From contig JAWKUB010000014.1 in NCBI GenBank assembly GCA_041398745.1, forward strand, positions 1 through 64,000: DNA of 64,000 nt. Reading direction: 5' to 3'. How positions within the stretch are numbered: the stretch's first letter is position 1; every line of letters begins with the position of its first letter. The position numbers and the translations under genes are program-made. The notes beneath the pieces were generated by a model, which ran no database searches, was not told where the DNA came from, and saw only the letters and a program-made list of their open reading frames with translations. The DNA is from JACKHO01 sp041398745. Lineage in GTDB: Bacteria; Planctomycetota; Planctomycetia; Planctomycetales; Planctomycetaceae. Of this stretch, positions 11,074 through 20,820 are shown piece after piece.

Positions 11074-12228
11074 TCAGGCATTATTCTCATCGCTCGCAGC
11101 CGCGGCTGCCGCCGCCTTTTGAGCACGTCGCGTTTGTCTGATTGCGGCAGTCTCCAGAATGGCGACCATTGCCAACACACAGGCGACGAGGGCGACCACA
11201 ACCAATGCGCTATTCCAGTTCGGAACCTGATACAGCAGCAGGGCTCCGAGTCCGGTGGTGAGCGTGGCGAAATGCACGGTGAGGACCGCGTACTTGCGGC
11301 TGAGCCCGAGTTCCACAAGGCGATGCGAAAAATGGCACTTGTCTGGATGAAATGGACTTCGGCCTTCTGAAAGCCGAATCAGCATGACAGATGTGAAGTC
11401 GTATAGCGGAACGGCCAGAATACAAAGCGGGGCCAGCATGACGTGCGGCTTGCCGAGCGACTCATCGTAAAATGTGCCGAGCAACGTGAGACTGGCGAGG
11501 AGCAGTCCCATGAACGTGCTGCCGGCATCGCCCATGAAAATTGCGGCAGGCGGCCAGTTGTGAACGAGGAATCCTCCCAACGATCCGAAGAGCAGCAGCA
11601 GGCATCCGCCGACAAACCAGCGGGGCTCACCGACCTGCGTCAGCATAATAGCCGCGAACATCATGGCGGCAATCATGCCAATGCCGGACGACAGGGCGTC
11701 CATGTTGTCCAGAAAATTCAGTGAATTGATGAGGACGACAATCCAGAATACAGAGAGCACGGCTCCCACCCACGGGACGGAAACAAACACCGTCGCCTTC
11801 ACACCACTGCTGACAATGGCAATAGCCACCAGAAATTGGATGGCCAGACGTGCTTTCCACGACAGGCCGAAGCGATCGTCAAGTAGTCCCATCGCAACCA
11901 GCAATCCGCCGCCTGCAAGAATCCCCCAAATCTGTCCCGCCCGCGTCAGTACGCCTCCCAGGTGGGGGGCCAGTTCTTCGGGGAACCAGTCTGGTAATTC
12001 GGGCAAACTCCGTAGCCAAATTACCCCAAGCTGAATCCCGGCCACGGGAATGACCGTTGCCAGAAAAATCGCGATCCCGCCCCCCAGTGGAGTGGGAGTG
12101 GTATGAACCTTTCGTTCAGCGGGCTGATCCACGAGTCCCCAGGCGACCGCCCAACGGCGCAGCGCTGCCGTAATTGCCACAGAAATGACAAACGGAACAC
12201 AGACACAAACAACAATAAACCAGAGCAT
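11074..12228 (-). CDS. WecA/TagO-like polyprenyl-phosphate sugar-1-phosphate transferase (MraY superfamily)
   Basis: This 384-residue protein has about eleven membrane helices and the aspartate motifs of the superfamily: GLLDDRFGLSWKARL, NSLNFLDNMDALSSGIG and AIFMGDAGSTFMGLLLASL. These enzymes transfer a sugar-1-phosphate (GlcNAc, MurNAc-pentapeptide or similar) from UDP-sugar to undecaprenyl phosphate on the inner face of the membrane and start polymer synthesis. KVHTTPTPLGGGIAIF near the N-terminus is typical of the WecA branch rather than MraY. The C-terminal tail ends in an Ala-rich cytoplasmic stretch (RRAQKAAAAAAAS). No cell-wall or O-antigen genes are adjacent, so the acceptor polymer is unknown. 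It is divergent from citrate synthase. Confidence 0.85.
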   Translation of the reverse strand: MLWFIVVCVCVPFVISVAITAALRRWAVAWGLVDQPAERKVHTTPTPLGGGIAIFLATVIPVAGIQLGVIWLRSLPELPDWFPEELAPHLGGVLTRAGQIWGILAGGGLLVAMGLLDDRFGLSWKARLAIQFLVAIAIVSSGVKATVFVSVPWVGAVLSVFWIVVLINSLNFLDNMDALSSGIGMIAAMMFAAIMLTQVGEPRWFVGGCLLLLFGSLGGFLVHNWPPAAIFMGDAGSTFMGLLLASLTLLGTFYDESLGKPHVMLAPLCILAVPLYDFTSVMLIRLSEGRSPFHPDKCHFSHRLVELGLSRKYAVLTVHFATLTTGLGALLLYQVPNWNSALVVVALVACVLAMVAILETAAIRQTRRAQKAAAAAAASDENNA

Positions 12229-12503
12229 TCAACCTGCCACTTGGAAACGCCGGAAGCGGCCACAAATAGAAACTCTGTCCGGTCCGTCGACTTTCGGCAA
12301 CTGTGAACCAGACGAATTCTGAGAATCACGAAGCGTCAAATCCCCTCATTGAGGGCGTTTGGCCACCATTCAAATTCATCGGTCGCAGTTGTTCGACCAT
12401 CCCGTCCATCGCCGCTACAATGAGCCTTTCAGCATTTGGTGGGCCGGAAATTCCGCCAGTGCGAGGTAGCATCAAGATCCCACGACGTGATTTTTGGTTC
12501 AAC

Positions 12504-13790
12504 ATGCCCGAGACTCTGACAATTACCGACAATCGTACCGGGGTGACGTACGAGATTCCCATTGAGAACGACACCATCAAGGCCATGGCGCTGCGCCAAA
12601 TCAAAGTCGAACCGGAAGACTTTGGTATGATGACATACGACCCGGGCTACACCAACACGGCCTCGTGCAAAAGTCGCGTCACTTACATTGATGGTGACAA
12701 GGGAATTCTCGAGTATCGCGGGTACCCCATCGAGCAATTGGCGGAGAACGCTACGTTTCTGGAAGTTGCCTATTTGCTGATTAACGGCGAACTGCCAACT
12801 GCCGATCAGCTCGCTGCTTGGAAAGATTCGGTGAACCATCACACGGTGGTGCATGAGAACATCAAGCGTCAAATGGAAGAGTTCCGTTACGACGCCCACC
12901 CCATGGGAATGCTCATCAGCACAGTTGCTTCGCTGTCGACGTTTTATCCCGACGCCAAAGAGGTCAGCAGCAAAGAAAACCGCATGCTGCAAATGACCCG
13001 GCTCATCGCCAAAGTTCCCACACTGGCCGCGTTCTGCTTTCGCCACAGTCAGGGACACCCCTACAACTACCCCAACAATTCGCTCGACTACACGTCCAAC
13101 TTTTTGTCGATGTTGTTCAAAATGAACGACAACGTTTATGAGCCATATCCTGAACTGGTTCGGGCACTCGATATTCTGTTTATCCTGCACGCTGACCACG
13201 AGCAGAACTGCTCCACGAGCGTAATGCGGGCCATTGGTTCATCCAATGCCGATCCTTATTCCGCCCTGGCGGGTGCTGCCGCAGCTTTGTACGGCCCGCT
13301 CCACGGTGGGGCCAATGAAGCGGTGCTTCGCATGCTCAAGCAAATTGGCGACGTGAAAAATGTGCCGTCATTTGTGGAGAAATGCAAGAACGGCGAAACA
13401 CGTCTGATGGGCTTCGGCCACCGCGTCTACAAGAGCTACGACCCACGGGCGACAATCGTCAAGAGAACGGCCGATGCCGTATTCGAGGTGACTGGCCGCA
13501 ATCCTCTGCTCAACATTGCCCTGGAGCTGGAACGAATTGCGTTGGAAGATGAATACTTTGTTTCGCGACGTCTTTATCCAAACGTCGACTTCTATTCCGG
13601 GCTTATTTACCAGGCCATGGGATTGCCGACGAACATGTTCCCGGTAATGTTTGCCCTGCCGCGTACGGCTGGCTGGTTGGCACAGTGGCAGGAAATGGTC
13701 GAAGACTCGGAACAGCGTATTCAACGACCACGTCAGGTTTATCTTGGCGAACGCGGGCGGGATTTTGTGCCACTGAGCAAACGCAGCTAG
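12504..13790 (+). CDS. gltA: Citrate synthase
   Basis: The enzyme condenses oxaloacetate and acetyl-CoA to citrate, the entry step of the TCA cycle. Active-site segments are intact: HGGANEAVLRML (first catalytic His), MGFGHRVYKSYDPRA (second His and CoA contact) and YPNVDFYSGLIY (catalytic Asp). TASCKSRVTYIDGDKGILEYRGYPIEQL is the N-terminal domain typical of the bacterial type II hexameric enzyme. The frame is open upstream to 12303, but family members start near MPETLTIT; the ATG at 12504 gives 428 residues, the usual length. No strong ribosome binding site precedes it. It is convergent with the hydantoinase gene, and the two stop codons share the same CTAG. Confidence 0.94.
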   Translation: MPETLTITDNRTGVTYEIPIENDTIKAMALRQIKVEPEDFGMMTYDPGYTNTASCKSRVTYIDGDKGILEYRGYPIEQLAENATFLEVAYLLINGELPTADQLAAWKDSVNHHTVVHENIKRQMEEFRYDAHPMGMLISTVASLSTFYPDAKEVSSKENRMLQMTRLIAKVPTLAAFCFRHSQGHPYNYPNNSLDYTSNFLSMLFKMNDNVYEPYPELVRALDILFILHADHEQNCSTSVMRAIGSSNADPYSALAGAAAALYGPLHGGANEAVLRMLKQIGDVKNVPSFVEKCKNGETRLMGFGHRVYKSYDPRATIVKRTADAVFEVTGRNPLLNIALELERIALEDEYFVSRRLYPNVDFYSGLIYQAMGLPTNMFPVMFALPRTAGWLAQWQEMVEDSEQRIQRPRQVYLGERGRDFVPLSKRS

Positions 13791-16700
13791 GCGTTCGACG
13801 AGTCGGCTTCAACAATTCCCCATCCTCCCCCGCCTGGCGTGAGGAGTCTGATTGTATCGCCCGCTTCGACATGAACCTGTGTGGCACCCGGTAGTGTTTC
13901 CCAAGCGGTCGTACCGCGTCGCTTCAGCTGGTTTCGTCCAATCGCTCCCGGATGCCCGCCAGCATACCCTTTTGGATGAAATGGTCCACGGCGTTGGGTG
14001 AGCAGTGAAACGGTGAGCGGCTGGCGAAATTCCATTTCTCGCACAATGCCGTTACCGCCGGAATACTGCCCTTTACCACCCGAGTCGGTGCGAATGGCAA
14101 ACGAATTCACTCGCACGGGGTAGCGACGTTCGATAACTTCGACGTCGGTCATGCGCGTGTTCGTCATGTGCGTCTGTACGGCGCTCGCACCGTTCGCCGT
14201 CGCGGTCGCCCCCGATCCACCGCAAATCGTTTCGTAGTAGCCAAACTGCTCGTTACCAAACGTAAAGTTGTTCATGGTCCCCTGGCTTCCAGCCGCCAGA
14301 CCAAATGCGTCGAGCAACACATCAACCACCCGCTGAGAAGTCTCCACATTACCGCCCACCATGGCGGCACAATCAGCGGGATTGTCTCGTCGCGGTGGAT
14401 TCAACAAGCATTCGGGCAAGACCAACTCGACTGGTTCCAACACCCCACTATTAAGTGGGATGGACTCATCAATGAGACAACGCAGCACGTACATCATGGC
14501 TGCCGACACAATGGCTCTGTTCGCATTCAGGTTGGTTGCGAGAACGGCATCAGTCCCTGTGAAATCAAAAGTCACACGCGTGCCTGCTGCGTCGCTGGAC
14601 TCTTTGGCACGTGAAACCGTAATGGTTGCACGAATCCTGGCCCCGTCATCCAGAAAGTCTTCCGAGGAAAGTTCGATGGATGTTTCACCTGGAGCAGCGA
14701 CATTCAGAAATCGCGTCAGGGCCATTTCGGTCTTTGACTTTGCAGCCCGCTGAATGTGAGCCATGTAAGCCAGAACGAACTCGGAACTCCCCCCCTGCTT
14801 CCGCCCTGGTGGCTGTTCGATAAGTTCGAGCAACAGCGACGCTCCCATGCGGTTTGCTGCCACCTGTGCCGCCACGTCCGCCAGGTTGTCCGCCACATTG
14901 CGAGACGGATAAGGTCCGCCGCTAAGGAGCTCACGCAACTTGTCGTAGCCGTCGTAGGTGGAGTCTTTCCCGTCGACAAGCTTGAGGTTCTGAATGAGCA
15001 CGCCCTCTTCCGCAAGATTCTTCGAGAACGGCGGCATACTGCCCGGCGAGATTCCGCCAATTTCCGCATGATGGGCTCGACTCGCCGTGAAGAACAGCAG
15101 TCGGCCAGTTTGCGCATGATGCACCGGTGTGACCACCGTCACGTCCGGCAGGTGCGATCCTCCACGATAAGGATCATTCGTGATGTAAACATCGCCCGGG
15201 GCCATGTCAGGATTGTCGTCCAGAACGGCCTTCACAGTCTGGCTCATCGCTCCCAGATGCACCGGAATATGCGGCGCGTTGACGACCAAATTGCCGCATG
15301 CATCGAACACAGCGCAGCTGTAATCGAGTCGCTCTTTGACATTCGTGGAAATGGATGTCTTCTGCAGAACCACGCCCATTTGCTCGGCAATCGAAGCGAA
15401 ACGATTGTTGAATAACTCCAGCAGAACAGGATCGACTGCGTCCAAGTCAAATCGCGATTCTGCGTCACTCGAATGCGAATCAGCCACTTCCTCAATATGT
15501 GCCAACAGCATTTCGCCGCGACCATTAACGCTGAGCGACCAATTCGGCTCCACGAAAAGTGTCGATGTCTTTCCACAAACGAGGGCCGGACCGATGATTT
15601 CATCACCCGGCCGCAGACCATCTTCCATAAACACTGCGGTCTCGGTTTCCTGGCCATCAATCCAGGTGAGTGTCTGCTCCGATGGTTCGCGGCGATTCTT
15701 ATGGCAATCTACCACCGGCGTGACGGGACGCGCTGTGTTTCCCACAACCTCAACACGCGTCGCCTGGATTTCAATTTCGCGTGAAGAGTGTCGGTAACCG
15801 TAGCACTGCTCGTGCTGTACTTCGTAAGCCTCACGGATTTGTCCGATGTCTTGCCCCTTCCACTCCACCGGCAGCGGCGATTCGACGCCTCGGTACCGCA
15901 GAATGAGCACCCGGTGCGGCGGTTGAAGCTCCTCCAGTCGAATTCCCTCGGCAGTAACTTCATCACGCAACGACTCTTCGATGTGTTGCAACTGCGTGTC
16001 CAGTGCGGTCAAAGTGTCGTCAGTTAGTGGTTTGAGTACGCTGAACTCACTCTGTCGCCGCACGTCAGCGAGGCCAATGCCGTAGGCACTGAGGATGCCA
16101 GCGTAGGGATGAATGAGGACTTGCGACATTCCTAAACTGCTGGCGAGTGCGCATGCGTGCAATCCCCCCGATCCACCAAAGCTCACCAGCACATGGTTCG
16201 CAGGGTCAAATCCTCGCTGCGTTGAGATACGGCGAATGGCCCGCACCATGGTTTCGTTGGCAATATCAATGAGCCCCTGAGCAAGTTGGGTGGGTGAGTA
16301 ATCGGCCTGCAATGGTGACTGTTTAATGGCATCGCACATTTCCGCCAGGCGACTCTCCACAGCATGTACATCGAGCGGGAACGGAAACTTCGATGGCAGC
16401 AAACGTCCGAGTGCGAGGTTGAGGTCAGTCACCGTGAGCGGTCCGCCGCGACCGTAACATGCTGGGCCGGGATTCGCTCCAGCACTCTCTGGTCCGACAT
16501 GCAATTGCACACCATCAAACCGACAAATACTTCCGCCGCCCGCAGCGACAGTTTCGATGGCCAGCGTCGGCGTGACAATTCGAATGCCAGCCTTTTCCGT
16601 CTCGGTCTCGATTTCCAACTCTCCGCCAAACCGCGACACGTCAGTGCTCGTCCCCCCCATGTCGAAGCCAATTGACTCAGAAAACCCCGCAGCCGTTGCT

Positions 16701-17728
16701 ACTTGTGAGTACCCAATAACCCCACCTGCCGGTCCGGAGAGAATGCTGTCCTTGCCACGGAATTGCCGGGCATCAATAAGTCCGCCGGCTGATGTCATCA
16801 TGCGGAACTGTTTTGGATTTCCCAACTGCCGCGAAATACGTTCGACGTATTCCTGAAGAACGGGCGTCAGGTAGGCATCCAGCACGGTCGTCTGTGTTCG
16901 TGGCACAAACTTGATGGCGGGGGCGACCTCGGAAGAGCGGGAGATTTGAGAGAAACCCAACTCTCGTGCGATCGACTCCACAAGCAATTCATGATCAGCA
17001 TTCTGAAACGCATTGACGAAGCAAACCGCGAGAGACTGAATTCCGTCGTCGCGTAACTGCTGCAACTGCTCACGGATTCGATGAGCTTCTGGCGACTTCA
17101 ATACCTGCCCGTTGGTATCGATTCGCTCTTCGATTTCGACCTCGATTTCGCAAAGCGGCTGCGATTTGCGAATCGAAAGTTCAAACAAGTGCGGGCGTTC
17201 TTGTGAACCAATGCGGAGGACGTCTCCAAAGCCTTGCGTAGTGATGAGTGCTGTACGCGCGCCTTTTCGTTCCAGTAACGCGTTTGTACCGCGCGTGGTG
17301 CCGAGCCGAACATCGACTTCAGGTACCGGAACTGACATGGGCAATCCCAGCACCTGGCGGATGCAGACCACTGGGGCTTCCAACTCGGAGGAAAGTTCAT
17401 ACCCGGTGCCAGTAGCAAATACGTGGTCACTCTTTGCAGCGTCAACTTGGATCCCGCGCTTAGGATGACTGCTGAGAATTTTGCCACTCCACGTGGTTTT
17501 CCCTTGATTGTCGACAATGTCGAATGACCAGTCCTTCCAGAAGTTCCCGACGTCACTATTTCGCAGCGCGTCGACAATCCAAATGGAATCGCCGTCACGT
17601 TCCACACTCTGAACCTGCCCTTTGATTCGACCAGAACTCAGCGTCTTTCGCTCGCTGATTTCGCCCGTCGGACTGAGTGCGAGACAATCGGTGAACGTGC
17701 CGCCAACATCAATCCAGAATCGCCACAC
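13787..17728 (-). CDS. Hydantoinase/5-oxoprolinase-like protein, HyuA and HyuB in one chain
   Basis: The N-terminal half (about residues 1-690 of 1313) is HyuA-like: the actin-fold ATP-binding start WRFWIDVGGTFTDC, LGTTRGTNALLERKGA, SAGGLIDARQFRGKDSILSGPAGGVIGYSQV and GFDMGGTSTDVSRFGG. The C-terminal half (about 740-1300) is HyuB-like: ERLDYSCAVFDACGNLV, HIPVHLGAMSQTVKAV, GDVYITNDPYRGGSHLPDVTVVTPV and a C-terminal GGNGIVREMEFRQPLTVSLLTQRR. Such proteins open hydantoin or 5-oxoproline rings with ATP. The fused A-B order is that of eukaryotic 5-oxoprolinase. I choose a GTG at 17728 because AGGAG lies eight bases upstream and the family begins there; it starts 14 bases after the preceding gene stops, so the two are probably cotranscribed. 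Confidence 0.9.
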   Translation of the reverse strand: MWRFWIDVGGTFTDCLALSPTGEISERKTLSSGRIKGQVQSVERDGDSIWIVDALRNSDVGNFWKDWSFDIVDNQGKTTWSGKILSSHPKRGIQVDAAKSDHVFATGTGYELSSELEAPVVCIRQVLGLPMSVPVPEVDVRLGTTRGTNALLERKGARTALITTQGFGDVLRIGSQERPHLFELSIRKSQPLCEIEVEIEERIDTNGQVLKSPEAHRIREQLQQLRDDGIQSLAVCFVNAFQNADHELLVESIARELGFSQISRSSEVAPAIKFVPRTQTTVLDAYLTPVLQEYVERISRQLGNPKQFRMMTSAGGLIDARQFRGKDSILSGPAGGVIGYSQVATAAGFSESIGFDMGGTSTDVSRFGGELEIETETEKAGIRIVTPTLAIETVAAGGGSICRFDGVQLHVGPESAGANPGPACYGRGGPLTVTDLNLALGRLLPSKFPFPLDVHAVESRLAEMCDAIKQSPLQADYSPTQLAQGLIDIANETMVRAIRRISTQRGFDPANHVLVSFGGSGGLHACALASSLGMSQVLIHPYAGILSAYGIGLADVRRQSEFSVLKPLTDDTLTALDTQLQHIEESLRDEVTAEGIRLEELQPPHRVLILRYRGVESPLPVEWKGQDIGQIREAYEVQHEQCYGYRHSSREIEIQATRVEVVGNTARPVTPVVDCHKNRREPSEQTLTWIDGQETETAVFMEDGLRPGDEIIGPALVCGKTSTLFVEPNWSLSVNGRGEMLLAHIEEVADSHSSDAESRFDLDAVDPVLLELFNNRFASIAEQMGVVLQKTSISTNVKERLDYSCAVFDACGNLVVNAPHIPVHLGAMSQTVKAVLDDNPDMAPGDVYITNDPYRGGSHLPDVTVVTPVHHAQTGRLLFFTASRAHHAEIGGISPGSMPPFSKNLAEEGVLIQNLKLVDGKDSTYDGYDKLRELLSGGPYPSRNVADNLADVAAQVAANRMGASLLLELIEQPPGRKQGGSSEFVLAYMAHIQRAAKSKTEMALTRFLNVAAPGETSIELSSEDFLDDGARIRATITVSRAKESSDAAGTRVTFDFTGTDAVLATNLNANRAIVSAAMMYVLRCLIDESIPLNSGVLEPVELVLPECLLNPPRRDNPADCAAMVGGNVETSQRVVDVLLDAFGLAAGSQGTMNNFTFGNEQFGYYETICGGSGATATANGASAVQTHMTNTRMTDVEVIERRYPVRVNSFAIRTDSGGKGQYSGGNGIVREMEFRQPLTVSLLTQRRGPFHPKGYAGGHPGAIGRNQLKRRGTTAWETLPGATQVHVEAGDTIRLLTPGGGGWGIVEADSSNA

Positions 17729-17742
17729 AACCAGACTCCTCT

Positions 17743-19155
17743 TTAAGTTGACGAGTCGCGACCAGGATGCGAGGCCACAATGAGCACTTGTGCCAGCAAC
17801 ACGAGTCCAAGCGGACCAAACACCAGGCACCAGCCGAACACCACGAGCCGCTGAAACCAGACACCTTTGAGCTGCCGCACGAGCACACGCTGCTCGTCGT
17901 CCCGTCCATATTCGGAATTCAGTGTTTCCGCGACCGTTGTTCGTCGGTCATTCGCAACTGAGTCTTGCTTTGAATCAACAATAATGACGGGGGCCGTCGT
18001 GGAGGACCAGTCTTCTGATATTTGTTGCACATGAAAGGCCCCTTCCTCTGTGAGCTGCGCCGAGTCGCCAATAAAATCAACTTCGGTCAGCACGAATCCG
18101 GCAACCTCGGCGGCCTTCTGTTCCCGATCGCGCGGGTCAAGTGCCGACGCGATTCCCAGCAGTCCAATGGCGCCAAACATCGCCCAGAGTAATGCTCCGC
18201 AGCCGAACGTTGCCATTTGCGTTTTGAACTGACTCCGCTCACTGCCCGATTCCTGCTGGATGGCCACACGCCGTTGACGCGTTGCGGAATTCTGCGCCGC
18301 CGCCAGCAAATGTCCGCAGCGCATGACATCTTCCCAACCGGGAGTGGAGTTGTTTGACGCATTGGATTTCAACTTGCCAAACCGTTGAAGCAATTCGGCC
18401 CGAGACACGCTTAGGTTCTCAGGGCTCACATCGCTACTACTGAACTGCGTCGATTGATTCGCTTTCCACAATGTCAGCTTCCAACCATCGCTAGAACCAG
18501 ACTTGAGCGTCCACGTTGACTCGGGAAGTTGACCACCGCTGAGCATAATGCTGCCAGCCGCAATTTGCTTCTCCTGTTGTCCCGTCCAGACTGTTTGAAT
18601 GGCCTCCCAGTCGGCGGGTTGGCCGTCAGCGTTCAATTGGCTTCCCAGTTGATGCAGGGAACAAACGTCCTGAAAGAACAATTCATACACGCGCTGGAGA
18701 CTGAGCGGACCTGCCGGTGAAACGGTTCGCTCGAACTCAATGCGGTCCGGCCGAGTAGGTACTTTCTCCCGCAAAGAGAGAGCCGCCAGCGGACGCTCGA
18801 AAGCCGGCACGATTTGTGTGCGGCCTTCTTCCCAAAGTGGCATAAGTTCGAACAGTGAGGACGTCGGCCCGGATGATGTCGTGACGACCAGGATTGGTCG
18901 ACCGCATTGCCCCAATTGCCGGGCTTCCACAAAGACATCGGAACCACGTCCACCGACGAGGACGCCAATGTCATCTGCTTCACATTCCGGTATGGCCTCA
19001 CGCTCGACGAAGCTGACGTCCGGCCAATTCTCTTCGATTGCCTTTTTGAGCGTTACGGAAGGAGTCCAGCAATACGCGAGCTTATCGCCGCGATGCTGCA
19101 GAGCATCCATCCATGGAAGCACTGACTCATCATCTGCGAGTACGAGAATTCTCAT
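17743..19155 (-). CDS. Unknown membrane protein with Rossmann-like N-terminus
   Basis: Residues 1-115 alternate short beta-strands and helices (MRILVLADDESVLPWMDAL, DDIGVLVGGRGSDVFVEARQL, GRPILVVTT), like the nucleotide-binding half of Gfo/Idh-type oxidoreductases, but no GxGxxG loop is visible. The middle is Gln- and Ser-rich. There are two hydrophobic stretches in the C-terminal part, MATFGCGALLWAMFGAIGLLGIASAL (about residue 310) and FQRLVVFGWCLVFGPLGLVLLAQVLIV near the end, so roughly residues 335-430 would lie outside the cytoplasm if the N-terminus is inside. The stop codon is 14 bases before the hydantoinase GTG, which suggests one transcript. I do not recognise the family and give no function. 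Confidence 0.6.
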   Translation of the reverse strand: MRILVLADDESVLPWMDALQHRGDKLAYCWTPSVTLKKAIEENWPDVSFVEREAIPECEADDIGVLVGGRGSDVFVEARQLGQCGRPILVVTTSSGPTSSLFELMPLWEEGRTQIVPAFERPLAALSLREKVPTRPDRIEFERTVSPAGPLSLQRVYELFFQDVCSLHQLGSQLNADGQPADWEAIQTVWTGQQEKQIAAGSIMLSGGQLPESTWTLKSGSSDGWKLTLWKANQSTQFSSSDVSPENLSVSRAELLQRFGKLKSNASNNSTPGWEDVMRCGHLLAAAQNSATRQRRVAIQQESGSERSQFKTQMATFGCGALLWAMFGAIGLLGIASALDPRDREQKAAEVAGFVLTEVDFIGDSAQLTEEGAFHVQQISEDWSSTTAPVIIVDSKQDSVANDRRTTVAETLNSEYGRDDEQRVLVRQLKGVWFQRLVVFGWCLVFGPLGLVLLAQVLIVASHPGRDSST

Positions 19156-19200
19156 GCACTCGTCACCGCTATGGCCAAATCTTCAGACGTTGAATGTTGA

Positions 19201-20229
19201 CTACTTGTCACTGGAAGAGAGTTCATACGCCGAGGGTTTGACGCCCTTGGCATACTTGCCGAAACCAAATGGGATGGGGTCGTAGTCGCCGACAACATCA
19301 ACACTCAAGTCGGGCGTAATTTTGTCTTCGAGTTCCAGCCCCCACAGACTTGCATTGAGGATGAGTCGACGCAGGCCGGCGCTGCTCAAATCCTGGGATG
19401 CGCCCATGGTTGTACAAAAGACGCGCGATGTCTTGCCTGATTTGCCAGTGTAAGTTTTCACCCAGGCAACGGGCATCATGGGATCGTTTTTCTTGCCTTC
19501 AACCGGAGCGGTGTCGCTACTCATGCCGGAAAGAACCTGGCCGAGTACGAGCGGCTTGGAATCGCCGGGCAACGGGAGTCGCACGCCGTAGACGTCGCTC
19601 GGTCCCCAAATGTCTCCGTCCTTAAGTCCACAGAGCACAGGGTGGTCTGCAGCATCCTTGGCGAGAATACCAAGCGTGCTCTCCTGTCCATGATGACCGT
19701 GGTGGCTAATCCACGTTTCACCGAGAACCTGCCGACCGAAACCGCCTTTCCAGTCACCGTTCTGCCAACTGTAACGCGCGTAGGGTGAGTCACCGCCAAT
19801 GTTGAAGGCGTGTGTTGCCGTACGCAATCCAATGATGGGGCGGCCCGATTCGACATAGTCGACAATGGGCTTCATTTGTTCGGGCGGCAAATTGCGAAAA
19901 CGCAGGAGCATAATGACCAGGTCGGCATCGTTCAGGGCCTCGGTGCCCGGGATGTTGGTTTGATGATCGGGTTTGATTTCACCAGTTGCTTCATCAATGG
20001 GAAACAGAACGGTGCATGCAAAGCCGTGACGAACGGAGAGGATTTTGCCGAGTTGGGGCAGCCCTTCCTCCGAGCGGTATTCATCATCACCGCTGATGAG
20101 GACAACCTTCTTGCCCGATCCGACTCCACCTTCATGGCCGGGATAGGTGACCCACAACGAGTCGGCTCCTTGAGCGGTCCCCAATAGAGTTCCCACAAAA
20201 CAAAGTGCGAGCGTGGTCAATCGATGCAC
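19201..20229 (-). CDS. Secreted ThuA-like protein
   Basis: A signal peptide (MHRLTTLALCFVGTLLGTAQGA) precedes a ThuA fold: KKVVLISGDDEYRSEEGLPQLGKIL, then the glutamine-amidotransferase-like core with DADLVIMLLRFRNLPPEQMKPIVDYVESGRPIIGLRTATHAF and the later HPVLCGLKDGDIWGPSDVY. ThuA-domain proteins are tied to sugar (trehalose) use in rhizobia and are expanded in planctomycetes, usually exported; the reaction here is not known. It starts at a GTG (20229) behind a run of G residues, 342 residues in all. It lies 45 bases upstream of the unknown 17743-19155 gene on the same strand, so a three-gene unit with the hydantoinase is possible. Confidence 0.85.
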   Translation of the reverse strand: MHRLTTLALCFVGTLLGTAQGADSLWVTYPGHEGGVGSGKKVVLISGDDEYRSEEGLPQLGKILSVRHGFACTVLFPIDEATGEIKPDHQTNIPGTEALNDADLVIMLLRFRNLPPEQMKPIVDYVESGRPIIGLRTATHAFNIGGDSPYARYSWQNGDWKGGFGRQVLGETWISHHGHHGQESTLGILAKDAADHPVLCGLKDGDIWGPSDVYGVRLPLPGDSKPLVLGQVLSGMSSDTAPVEGKKNDPMMPVAWVKTYTGKSGKTSRVFCTTMGASQDLSSAGLRRLILNASLWGLELEDKITPDLSVDVVGDYDPIPFGFGKYAKGVKPSAYELSSSDK

Positions 20230-20341
20230 GGAGTTTCCCCCCCCAAAGTTGCGAATTGGTAAAACCAGAGTCTGTCAGCAACCGGCGATGAAAACAAGCC
20301 TGTGCTCACGGAGAGGCTTACTCGGTCACGACTGGGACCAC

Positions 20342-20773
20342 TTAGGACTGGACAACGGCAGCCGCGGCCTTTTCCAGATCATCGAGTCCTTCACGCTGTG
20401 AGCTGCAAACGGCAGACAACAGTTCTCGGGCTGGCGACTCGGCCAAGCCATTCACTGCCGCTTCCAGGCTGGCGACCAACTCGCGTTGCCCGTCCACCAT
20501 GCGGCTGGCGAGGTACTTCAAGGACACGAAATGCAGGCTGGTGAATTCGTGAGGATAGTATGAGTAGTCGATGGCTTCGCCAGCATCGACCAGCAGTTCG
20601 GCGAGCTTTTTGGCGTCGGACTGCTGACGTTGGGCCAGACTTTCAACCGCTTCGCGCAGACCGCAACTTTCCTTGGCCGTCCAGGGCGAGACTTCCATCG
20701 AATACTGCACCAGACTGCGATACAGGCCGACGAAGCAATCGTTTACCAAATTCATCGTCGCAGCAGTTTCCAT
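20342..20773 (-). CDS. Small all-helical protein, ferritin-like bundle possible
   Basis: This 143-residue protein has no signal peptide and appears entirely helical, with about four amphipathic helices (VNDCFVGLYRSLVQYSMEVS, LREAVESLAQRQQSDAKKLAELLVDAG, EFTSLHFVSLKYLASRMVDGQRELVASLEAAV and a C-terminal DDLEKAAAAVV). The helix pattern resembles a four-helix bundle, but the paired ExxH metal ligands of true ferritins are not obvious, so metal binding is not supported. The ATG at 20773 has AGG about eleven bases upstream; a TTG at 20794 is an alternative. It lies just downstream of nuoN on the same strand (47-base gap) and could be the last cistron of the complex I operon. Function unknown. Confidence 0.65.
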   Translation of the reverse strand: METAATMNLVNDCFVGLYRSLVQYSMEVSPWTAKESCGLREAVESLAQRQQSDAKKLAELLVDAGEAIDYSYYPHEFTSLHFVSLKYLASRMVDGQRELVASLEAAVNGLAESPARELLSAVCSSQREGLDDLEKAAAAVVQS

Positions 20774-20820
20774 GACAGATTCAACCTGGAACAAGTGACT
20801 TCAATTCGCGGTGGTGCAAA

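Noticed and set aside
12429..13199. 256-residue minus-strand frame opposite citrate synthase
   Set aside because: It has no motifs and the plus-strand protein is complete and clearly functional.
13787..17830. Longer hydantoinase start overlapping the upstream gene
   Set aside because: The GTG at 17728 has a good ribosome binding site and begins the conserved fold; the longer frame would overlap the end of the upstream gene.
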